Assembly: GCA_012270635.1 (NCBI GenBank)
Contig: JAAXHX010000007.1
Location: 1-9,791, forward strand
Source of the DNA: Dehalococcoidia bacterium
GTDB lineage: Bacteria > Chloroflexota > Dehalococcoidia > Plut-88900
Length of the DNA: 9,791 bases
Direction: 5' to 3'
Position numbers and translations under genes: made by a program. Positions 1-5,141 of this stretch are shown one piece after another. The notes below the pieces were generated by a model that searched no databases, had not been told where the DNA came from, and saw nothing but the letters and a program-made list of their open reading frames with translations. How positions within the stretch are numbered: position 1 is the first letter of the stretch; every line of letters begins with the position of its first letter.

Positions 1-24
1 CTATTCGTTGGATAGGGACGGATG

Positions 25-972
25 ATGTCCAAGCTACTCATAAGAGACCGCACGACCGTCGGCATTGCGGTTCCCCAGATGCTCCCTCCCGGGCCCACGG
101 ACCTGGGCCTCATCCGCGAGCACCTGAACCTCGTCGAGGCCCTGGGGTACGAGAGCGTCTGGACCCAGCACGGGGTCTTCGCCACCAGCCCCAACCTGGA
201 CCCTTTCACCCTCCTAGCCTTCGCCGCTTCCTGCACGCGCACCGTCAAGCTGGGGATATCGGTGGTGGTGCTCCCGTATCACGACCCGGTGAACGTGGCC
301 AAGGTATCGGCCAGCCTGGACCAGATATCGGGAGGACGGCTCATCCTAGGAGTCGGGATTGGGGATGGCCGCGAGATGTACCCCGCCTTCGGGTTCGACG
401 CCTCCCACCGCGTCACCCGCTTCGAGGATTCCGTGACCCTCATCCGCAGGCTCTGGACCGAGCCCCGCGTCGACTTCCAAGACCGCTTCTGGTCCCTGGA
501 AAACGTCTCCATAAACCCGAAGCCCGCACAGAAGCCCGGCATACCCATCTGGTTCGGCGCATCCGCCGACTCCGCAGTCGAGCGCGCCGCAAGGATGGGC
601 GACGGGTTCATGGGCGCGGGCGCAGCCAACGCCTCCGACATTGCAGCGTTCAGGAAGGTCCTTGCCAGGCTCCGCGACTCTCTCGAGCGGCACGGTCGGG
701 ACCCCGCCGCCCTTCCGATATCCAAGCGGGTCTATCTGGCCATAGATGACGACAAGGAAGCCGCCAACCGTAAGATCCAACAGTGGTTCATGGACCACTA
801 CCACGACGCCTCCCTGGGGATGAAGGTCTCGCTGATCGGCTCCGTCGACGAGGTGGTGGACAAGCTCGGGCCCCTGGCCGAAGAGGGGCTGGACATGATC
901 ATGTTCAACCCGGTATACAACCTCATCGAGCACGCCCAGGTCATCGCCGAGCGGGTCGTGCCCCAACTCTGA
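25..972 (+). CDS. LLM-class flavin/F420-dependent oxidoreductase
   Basis: A cytoplasmic (beta/alpha)8-barrel oxidoreductase of the luciferase-like monooxygenase superfamily, about 315 residues and full length for the family. The first strand reads GIAVPQM (about residues 13-19), followed by LGYESVW. The family hallmarks DQISGGRLILGVGIG (about 99-113) and IPIWFGASA (about 173-181) are clear. Members reduce or oxygenate organic substrates with FMN or coenzyme F420; I cannot tell which cofactor or substrate applies. No signal peptide or membrane segment is visible. ATG codons occur at 22 and 25. I chose 25 because the AGGGA at 14-18 lies 6 bases before it but only 3 before 22. The gene precedes an acyl-CoA synthetase on the same strand by about 93 bases, suggesting a shared catabolic theme. 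Family assignment is firm; the specific role is unknown. Confidence 0.9.
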   Translation: MSKLLIRDRTTVGIAVPQMLPPGPTDLGLIREHLNLVEALGYESVWTQHGVFATSPNLDPFTLLAFAASCTRTVKLGISVVVLPYHDPVNVAKVSASLDQISGGRLILGVGIGDGREMYPAFGFDASHRVTRFEDSVTLIRRLWTEPRVDFQDRFWSLENVSINPKPAQKPGIPIWFGASADSAVERAARMGDGFMGAGAANASDIAAFRKVLARLRDSLERHGRDPAALPISKRVYLAIDDDKEAANRKIQQWFMDHYHDASLGMKVSLIGSVDEVVDKLGPLAEEGLDMIMFNPVYNLIEHAQVIAERVVPQL

Positions 973-995
973 AGAGGTCGTCTCCCCGCTTTTCT

Positions 996-1024
996 GTGCA
1001 TGAAGCGCCATTGCCTGCTATCAT
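996..1024 (+). promoter_or_regulatory. Possible extended -10 promoter before acyl-CoA synthetase
   Basis: TGCTATCAT at 1016-1024 resembles an extended -10 element (TGnTATAAT, one mismatch in the hexamer). No convincing -35 lies upstream. It sits about 40 bases before the synthetase start. The ribosome binding site AGGAG (1052-1056) is good. This is inference only; the synthetase could equally be read through from the preceding gene. Confidence 0.3.
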
Positions 1025-1065
1025 CTATCCTTCGGAGTAGCCCCCTGTAGCAGGAGATCACAGAC

Positions 1066-2553
1066 ATGCAGACCCTGGCCCAACTGCTCGACGCCGGAGC
1101 CCCCGACAAAGCTGCCGTAGTAACCCCCAACGGCCCGAGCTTGACTTACGGCCGGCTCCGGGACCTTGTTGAAGGGCTGGCCTCATCGCTGTCCGGCGCC
1201 GGTCTGGCCAAGGGGCAAGCCGCTTCCATAGTCCTGGGAAACGACATCCGGTTCGTCGCCACCTTCCTCGCCGTGACCCGGCTGGGCGCGGTGGCCGCCC
1301 CCCTCAACCCCAACTACACCGAGGACGAATACCGCTTCTACATGGAAGACGCCGGCGCTTCGCTGGCCATCCTGCCGCCGGAGGAGCACCCCGCGCGGAA
1401 GGCGGCCCAAGGGCTAGGGCTGCCCTGCATTGAGGCGCAGGACGAGGGTGGCAGTGTCAGCTTGACTCGGAACGGCGCAGCCCTCGAGGGTAGGGGCCAG
1501 CCCGAAGGTCCGTCCCCCGACGACATCGCCCTCTTCCTCCACACCAGCGGCACCACCAGCCGGCCCAAGGGCGTCCCCCTCAGCCACGCGAACCTCGCAT
1601 CGTCCCTGGATAACATCGTGGGGACCTACGGCCTCTCGGAATCGGACAGGGCGTTGATGATAATGCCCCTCTTTCACGTTCACGGCCTGCTCGGAGTCCT
1701 CTTCTCCACCTTCGCCAGCGGGGGCACGGCCATCGTCCCCAGCCGCTTCAGCGCCAGCGCCTTCTGGCCCGTGGCCCAGGAGCACGCCGCCACCTGGTAC
1801 TCGGGAGTCCCGACCATGCACCAGATCCTCCTCTCCCGCGCCGACGGCGACGACGCTCCCCGGGGCACGTTCCGCTTCATCCGCTCCTGCAGCGCCGCCC
1901 TGGCGCCCGCCGTCCTGGAAGGTCTGGAGGCACGCTTCGACTCCCCCGTTCTGGAGGCCTACGGCATGACCGAGTCCTCTCACCAGATGGCCTCCAATCC
2001 CCTACCCCCCGCCGACCGCTTCGCGGGGACCGTGGGCCGGGGCACCGGGGTGCAGATTGCAATAATGGACGAGGCCGGGACCAGGCTCGCAGACGGAGCC
2101 CGGGGCGAGGTGGTCATCAAGGGCCCCAACGTCATGGGGGGATATCGCAACAACCCCGAGGCCAACGCCTCCGCATTCTCGGATGGGTGGTTCCGAACGG
2201 GGGACCAGGGCTTCATCGACGAGCGCGGCTATCTGAATCTCACGGGCCGCTTGAAGGAGCTGATCAACCGAGGCGGAGAGAAGATCTCGCCCCTGGAGGT
2301 GGACGCGGTCCTCGCCCTGCATCCAGCGGTGCAGGACGCCATCTGCTTCGGCGTTCCCGACGTCAAGTACGGCGAAGAGGTCCACGCCGCCGTCGTCCTC
2401 AAAGCCGAGGCCAGCCAAGAAGACATCCAGGCCTTCTGCCAGAAGCATCTCATCGACTTCAAGGTGCCCAAGACCGTCCACATAGTCGAAACCCTCCCCC
2501 GCACCGCCACCGGCAAGGTCCAGCGCAGAAACGTCGCCGCTCAGTTCCGGTAG
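1066..2553 (+). CDS. AMP-forming acyl-CoA synthetase, AAE3/Pcs60 (oxalyl-CoA synthetase)-like
   Basis: A 495-residue member of the ANL adenylating family. It activates a carboxylic acid to an acyl-adenylate and then to an acyl-CoA in the cytoplasm. The ATP/Mg P-loop HTSGTTSRPKG is at 159-169, the YGMTE motif at 299-303, WFRTGD at 375-380, the hinge region GRLKELINRGGEKISP at 394-409, and the catalytic lysine in TGKVQRR at K484. Several stretches (LFLHTSGTTSRPKGVPLS, MPLFHVHGLLG, FRFIRSCSAALAP, MASNPLP, KELINRGGEKISP) closely match what I recall of plant AAE3 and yeast Pcs60, which are oxalate-CoA ligases. That makes a small or dicarboxylic acid a plausible substrate, but specificity cannot be read from the sequence with certainty. 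The start is ATG with AGGAG 9 bases upstream. Nearby oxidoreductase and crotonase genes support a degradative pathway. Confidence 0.94.
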   Translation: MQTLAQLLDAGAPDKAAVVTPNGPSLTYGRLRDLVEGLASSLSGAGLAKGQAASIVLGNDIRFVATFLAVTRLGAVAAPLNPNYTEDEYRFYMEDAGASLAILPPEEHPARKAAQGLGLPCIEAQDEGGSVSLTRNGAALEGRGQPEGPSPDDIALFLHTSGTTSRPKGVPLSHANLASSLDNIVGTYGLSESDRALMIMPLFHVHGLLGVLFSTFASGGTAIVPSRFSASAFWPVAQEHAATWYSGVPTMHQILLSRADGDDAPRGTFRFIRSCSAALAPAVLEGLEARFDSPVLEAYGMTESSHQMASNPLPPADRFAGTVGRGTGVQIAIMDEAGTRLADGARGEVVIKGPNVMGGYRNNPEANASAFSDGWFRTGDQGFIDERGYLNLTGRLKELINRGGEKISPLEVDAVLALHPAVQDAICFGVPDVKYGEEVHAAVVLKAEASQEDIQAFCQKHLIDFKVPKTVHIVETLPRTATGKVQRRNVAAQFR

Positions 2554-2575
2554 GGGGCCCGCACCCGATGCCCCC
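2553..2575 (+). other. GC-only hairpin at the synthetase stop codon
   Basis: GGGGGC (2553-2558) and GCCCCC (2570-2575) form a perfect 6-bp stem with an 11-base loop, starting in the TAG stop of the synthetase gene. No T-run follows, so it is not a standard intrinsic terminator. It would partly hide the ATG of the small ORF at 2568, or stabilise the mRNA 3' end. It may also be chance in GC-rich DNA. Confidence 0.35.
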
Positions 2576-2699
2576 ACAACGCCGTTCCTGGTCCCGTGTC
2601 CTTCTCTGGGCGACGGTCATCACGGCAGTCATGGTCCTAGCCAGTGCGATTATCAATCCCCTGCTGGGCCGGGTCGTGCAATGGAATGGGTGGCCATAA
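2568..2699 (+). CDS. Small single-span membrane protein candidate (43 aa)
   Basis: This ATG-started ORF lies 14 bases after the synthetase stop. It encodes 43 residues: a basic N-terminus with PPQRRSWSR, then a hydrophobic run of about 19 residues (VLLWATVITAVMVLASAII, about 11-29), then a short tail with one arginine and two tryptophans. The basic N-terminus followed by one hydrophobic span suggests a single membrane segment with the N-terminus inside. The ribosome binding site is weak: a G-run about 12 bases upstream, inside a hairpin. I recognise no family. The hydrophobic pattern, position and overlap with a second hydrophobic mini-ORF argue for reality. The short length and poor start signal argue against it. 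Confidence 0.4.
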   Translation: MPPQRRSWSRVLLWATVITAVMVLASAIINPLLGRVVQWNGWP

Positions 2700-2755
2700 T
2701 CGCACCGCTGGCCTTCATCGTCCTAGTCGCGGCTTTTCGCCGGGGGTGGGTCTAG
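2681..2755 (+). CDS. Tiny hydrophobic ORF (24 aa), overlapping the previous one
   Basis: This ATG-started ORF overlaps the last 19 bases of the 43-aa ORF in another frame, as translationally coupled genes do. It encodes 24 residues: MEWVAIIAPLAFIVLVAA, then the basic turn FRRGWV. That is one hydrophobic span of about 17 residues ending in a positive cap, the usual look of a small membrane protein with a cytoplasmic C-terminus. No good ribosome binding site is visible, so translation would depend on coupling. No family is recognised. It is too short to exclude chance. Confidence 0.28.
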   Translation: MEWVAIIAPLAFIVLVAAFRRGWV

Positions 2756-2778
2756 CCTCGGTGGCCCGGCCCCTTGCG

Positions 2779-2807
2779 TTGTCCGGCCCATTCCGCTGGG
2801 TTAGAAT
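2779..2807 (+). promoter_or_regulatory. Sigma-70-type promoter for the crotonase gene
   Basis: TTGTCC (2779-2784) and TAGAAT (2802-2807) are separated by 17 bases, giving 4/6 and 5/6 matches to the consensus. Transcription would start near 2814, leaving a leader of about 30 bases before the TTG start at 2846. This would let the crotonase gene be expressed independently of the upstream synthetase. Confidence 0.45.
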
Positions 2808-2845
2808 GCCCCGGCGAGACCCTACACAGCCCCCGGAGGTGACCC

Positions 2846-3715
2846 TTGTCCTACGACACCCTGCTCTACGAAAAGACCGGCAACATCGTCAAGGTGACCC
2901 TGAGCAGGCCCCAGGTGCTGAACGCCATCAGCGAAGAGATGGTCAAGGAGATCCGCCTCGCTGTGGATGAGGCCGACGCCGACCCCGAAGTCCGCGTCGT
3001 CATCCTCACCGGGGCCGGCCGCTCCTTCTCCGCGGGCTACGACATCAAGCCCCGGGACGATGGCCGGCCCGCCGCCGACCCCTACGGCCTCGAAATCGGC
3101 GATTACATCAAGCACTGGTGGGACCGTGACGCCGCCGACACCCAGGAGTTCACCCACTTCTGGAAGCTCGGGGTGCCGATCATCGCCTCGGTGCGGGGCT
3201 ACTGCTTCGGGGGCGGGTTTTGGTACAGCATGGCCTGCGACATCACAATCGCCGCCGACAACGCCGTCTTCGGTCAGCCCGAGGTCCGGCACATCTCCAA
3301 CACGTCCTTCATGCTGGCCGCCCTCTCCAACTGGAAGCAGGCCCACCGCTGGGCCCTGACCGGAGACCACATGGGCGCCGAGGAGGCCCTTCGCATCGGC
3401 GTGGTCACCAAGGTTGTTCCGGAGGCCGACCTGGACGCCGAGACCTGGGCCTTGGCCGAGCGCATAGCCCTGGTGCCGGAGGCCTCGGTGCGGGTCAACA
3501 AGGCGGTGACGTGGATGGGGCTCGAGGCCATGGGTCTCGGGGCTGCCATGCAGGTCAACGCCGCCCTGTCCAGCGTCGCCCACAGCTCCCACGGCACCCA
3601 CCGGGAGGCCCTCTGGGACGCCCAGTCCACCGGTGGGCTCAAGGGTTTCCTCGAAGCTCGGGACGGCCCCTTCCTCCCGGAGCCCTACGGCCCCAAGTCG
3701 AGAAAGAAGGACTGA
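2846..3715 (+). CDS. Enoyl-CoA hydratase/isomerase (crotonase) family protein
   Basis: A 289-residue crotonase-fold protein. These proteins bind acyl-CoA thioesters and stabilise an enolate in an oxyanion hole, acting as hydratases, isomerases, hydrolases or lyases. The first oxyanion region is GRSFSAGYDIK (58-68) and the second VRGYCFGGGF (116-125). VFGQPEVR (141-148) keeps the second acidic residue, E146. The position of the first catalytic glutamate of classical hydratases (GGGCELA) reads GGGFWYS, so that glutamate is replaced by W126. A simple hydratase activity is therefore doubtful. The start is TTG, chosen because GGAGG (2835-2839) lies 6 bases upstream and SYDTLLYEK follows as a normal N-terminus. 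The C-terminal extension (about 250-289) is polar and basic. The gene has its own candidate promoter and follows a CoA ligase, which could supply its substrate. Confidence 0.92.
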   Translation: MSYDTLLYEKTGNIVKVTLSRPQVLNAISEEMVKEIRLAVDEADADPEVRVVILTGAGRSFSAGYDIKPRDDGRPAADPYGLEIGDYIKHWWDRDAADTQEFTHFWKLGVPIIASVRGYCFGGGFWYSMACDITIAADNAVFGQPEVRHISNTSFMLAALSNWKQAHRWALTGDHMGAEEALRIGVVTKVVPEADLDAETWALAERIALVPEASVRVNKAVTWMGLEAMGLGAAMQVNAALSSVAHSSHGTHREALWDAQSTGGLKGFLEARDGPFLPEPYGPKSRKKD

Positions 3716-3798
3716 CCGCTCCATCCCATGACGTCATAGTCATCGGCGGCGGACACAGCGCGGCTCACGCAATCCTCGCGGACCTGGAACGGGCCTAG
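3715..3798 (+). pseudogene. Remnant of a FAD/NAD(P)-binding gene (N-terminal Rossmann motif only)
   Basis: Directly after the crotonase stop, the frame of codons 3715-3798 reads TAPSHDVIVIGGGHSAAHA and then a few more residues (ILADLERA) before TAG. DVIVIGGGHSAA is the classic N-terminal dinucleotide-binding beta-alpha-beta fingerprint (GxGxxA) of FAD- or NAD-dependent oxidoreductases. Nothing else of such a protein remains. An ATG at 3728 lies just out of this frame, hinting at loss of one or two bases as well as 3' truncation. The stop codon sits inside the CTAG shared with the fmt stop. The best reading is a gene that once followed the crotonase gene and was cut off when the fmt side was joined. 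Coincidence is unlikely but possible over so short a stretch. Confidence 0.5.
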
Positions 3799-4712
3799 GC
3801 GCCCAGCCGCGCCCCGATGAACTCCGGGCGTCCCATGAGGAAGTCCCCCACGTCCATGGCCCGCCTCCCCTCCAACTGCACTCTTTTAAGTGCTAGACGA
3901 CCCCGCCCCGTCTGGACCTCCACCTCACCCCGGCCTCGACTAACCAGGCCCTCCTGTCCGACCTCGCTTCCAAGGGCCTCGGCCTCGACGACCTTCAGCC
4001 GCCGCCCGGCCCAGATGGTGAAGGACCCGGGCCAGGGGTCGTAAGCCCTAATCTTCCGGTCTATCTCCAATGCCGGCAGGGTCCAGTCGATCTCTCCGTC
4101 CGCCTTCATCACCTTCCGGCTGTACGTTGCCAGGGTCTCGTCCTGCGTCATGGGCTCCACCAAGCCCCGAATCCAGTCCCGCAGTGTTTCCACCAGTAAC
4201 CCCGCCCCGATTGAGGCCAACCTTCCGGTGAGCTCTCCCGTCGTTTCCCTTGGCCCAATCCCAGCGCTCCTGGTGCGAAGGACCGGCCCGGAGTCCACCT
4301 TCGGCTCGACCAGCATCACCGTCACGCCGGTCTCCTCGTCTCCTTGCAGGATGGCGTTGGCCACGGGCGCCGACCCGCGGTGCCGGGGGAGCAGGGAAGG
4401 GTGAACGTTCAGCACGCCGTGAGGGGGGAGAGCGAGGGTCCACTTCGGAAGGATCAGGCCGTAGGCGGCGACCACCAGCACGTCAGGGTGGAGGGCCTCG
4501 AACTCGGCGCGCACTTCGTTCGTAGAAAGGGTCGCGGGTTGGAATATCGGGAGGCCCTTGGACTCGGCGAAGGCCTTGACGGGAGATGTCGCGGTTTTCT
4601 TTCCCCTGCCGGAAGGGCGGTCCGGCTGAGTATAGACCCCGGCCACGCGCGCTCCGCTCCTGACCAGGTTCTCGAGGGTGGGGACGGCGAATTCGGGGGT
4701 CCCCATGAACAC
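3795..4712 (-). CDS. fmt: Methionyl-tRNA formyltransferase
   Basis: Transfers a formyl group from 10-formyl-tetrahydrofolate to Met-tRNAfMet for translation initiation in the cytoplasm. The protein has 305 residues from the chosen GTG, near the usual 310-320. The N-terminus FMGTPEFAVPTLENL (2-16) is diagnostic. The catalytic Asn-His-Asp set appears as N102 and H104 in LNVHPSLLPRHRGSAP, and D140 in VDSGPVL. The linker and C-terminal OB-fold tRNA-binding domain follow (YDPWPGSFTIW at about 224-234). Homologs usually have three or four residues before FMGT (MR-x-V). Here the in-frame codons before GTG encode L-R-C, with no start codon there and no good ribosome binding site, so the true start is uncertain (GTG 4712 or ATG 4706). 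It is divergent from dnaA and convergent with the crotonase side. Confidence 0.96.
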   Translation of the reverse strand: MFMGTPEFAVPTLENLVRSGARVAGVYTQPDRPSGRGKKTATSPVKAFAESKGLPIFQPATLSTNEVRAEFEALHPDVLVVAAYGLILPKWTLALPPHGVLNVHPSLLPRHRGSAPVANAILQGDEETGVTVMLVEPKVDSGPVLRTRSAGIGPRETTGELTGRLASIGAGLLVETLRDWIRGLVEPMTQDETLATYSRKVMKADGEIDWTLPALEIDRKIRAYDPWPGSFTIWAGRRLKVVEAEALGSEVGQEGLVSRGRGEVEVQTGRGRLALKRVQLEGRRAMDVGDFLMGRPEFIGARLGA

Positions 4713-4780
4713 GCACCGGAGGCCCTGGAGGCTTTCAGTACCGTTGAAGCGTCACCCCTTTCAGGCTGCGGTTTCACGGC

Positions 4781-4810
4781 ATTATAGGGCCTGTTAAGGA
4801 TAGGCGGCAA
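4781..4810 (-). promoter_or_regulatory. Promoter of fmt
   Basis: Read on the minus strand, TTGCCG (4810-4805) and a perfect TATAAT (4786-4781) are 18 bases apart. Transcription would start near 4774, giving a leader of about 60 bases before GTG 4712. The leader contains AAAGGGGTGA (about 4764-4755), a good ribosome-binding-like sequence, but no fmt start codon follows it at a suitable distance. Confidence 0.5.
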
Positions 4811-4883
4811 AGGGTTCTACCTCCATCCGTAGCCCTAGGCTTGAGCTCCGAAAATCCGTGAAAAATTCCCCCCTTTCATTCAT

Positions 4884-4914
4884 TGACAAGGCCATAAATG
4901 GGGTGTGTTATTCT
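4884..4914 (+). promoter_or_regulatory. Promoter of the dnaA leader
   Basis: A perfect -35 hexamer TTGACA (4884-4889) is followed after 19 bases by TATTCT (4909-4914), a 4/6 match preceded by TGT, so an extended -10 is likely. The expected start point, about 7 bases downstream, is G4921, precisely the first base of the long-range stem of the leader RNA. The spacing is slightly long; TGTTAT at 4906-4911 (spacer 16) is an alternative -10. No other promoter-like pair was seen closer to dnaA. Confidence 0.5.
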
Positions 4915-4920
4915 CTCCCC

Positions 4921-5132
4921 GTTGGAGGAGGACCAACCCTTTTTGCGACCCCGGCGGTTGAGGTTGTCCCGGCGGCCAAGCGGCCACGCCAGGGCTTTAC
5001 AGTGATGGGGTTTCACGAAGAGTATAGGCCCGGCGCATCGGCCTAAGTCTGAACAGTACTTCCTCCAACCTGTCCGAAAAAAGACACACCCATACCTTAG
5101 TTTTTCGCGCCCAAAACAAGGGGCGCATTTTT
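4921..5132 (+). promoter_or_regulatory. Structured 5' leader RNA of dnaA, candidate switch/attenuator
   Basis: GTTGGAGGA (4921-4929) is perfectly complementary to TCCTCCAAC (5061-5069), a 9-bp closing stem. Inside it, hairpins can form at 4968-4994 (CCCGGCGGCC/GGCCACGCCAGGG with small bulges), 5002-5016 (GTGA/TCAC) and 5025-5045 (TAGGCC/GGCCTA). A competing hairpin pairs GTTGG (4921-4925) with CCAAC (4933-4937) and exposes AGGAGGA in its loop. TTCCTCC (5060-5066) is also perfectly complementary to GGAGGAA (5135-5141), the dnaA ribosome binding site. CGAAAAA (5075-5081) can pair with TTTTTCG (5101-5107) before the terminator. The pattern fits a cis-acting RNA with exclusive folds. I could not match it to any riboswitch consensus, SRP RNA, 6S RNA, tmRNA or RNase P RNA that I know. 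A 62-codon GTG ORF overlaps it but starts upstream of the predicted transcript. Confidence 0.5.
5107..5132 (+). terminator. Intrinsic terminator immediately before the dnaA ribosome binding site
   Basis: GCGCCC (5107-5112), an 8-base loop, GGGCGC (5121-5126), then ATTTTT (5127-5132). This is a plain Rho-independent terminator on the plus strand only; the minus strand has no T-run after the stem. The SD sequence AGGAGG starts at 5134, so no promoter fits between terminator and gene. dnaA mRNA must pass through it. This implies attenuation, or a separate short RNA plus read-through. Confidence 0.75.
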
Positions 5133-5133
5133 C

Positions 5134-5139
5134 AGGAGG
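5134..5139 (+). promoter_or_regulatory. dnaA ribosome binding site
   Basis: AGGAGG lies 2 bases before the ATG at 5142 (AGGAGGAA then ATG), a strong but close SD. It fixes the dnaA start. It is the target of the complementary TTCCTCC at 5060-5066, and AGGAGGA recurs exactly at 4926-4932 in the leader. Confidence 0.7.
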
Positions 5140-5141
5140 AA

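Noticed and set aside
2553..2575. Intrinsic terminator after the acyl-CoA synthetase
   Set aside because: The stem is perfect but no T-run follows, so it was kept only as a hairpin.
2822..3724. 300-codon open frame opposite the crotonase gene
   Set aside because: Val/Gly/Asp-rich antisense shadow without motifs; the plus strand has clear crotonase signatures.
4483..4716. Start MRVH... one base out of the fmt frame, suggesting a frameshifted fmt N-terminus
   Set aside because: The fmt frame itself reads RCVFMGTPEFAVP without interruption, so no frameshift is needed; only the start codon is unclear.
4858..5046. 62-codon GTG ORF across the dnaA promoter and leader
   Set aside because: It starts upstream of the best promoter, overlaps the structured RNA region, and its translation (MKNSPLSFIDK...) resembles no family and has no SD.
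4921..5069. 6S RNA, SRP RNA, c-di-GMP or cobalamin riboswitch identity for the dnaA leader
   Set aside because: The multibranch layout is unlike rod-shaped 6S, the SRP GGAAG-type loop is absent, and the conserved cores of the riboswitches I know were not found.
4713..5141. Canonical DnaA boxes (TTATNCACA) near dnaA, as part of an origin
   Set aside because: No good match on either strand by eye; TGTGTTATT at 4904-4912 has too many mismatches.
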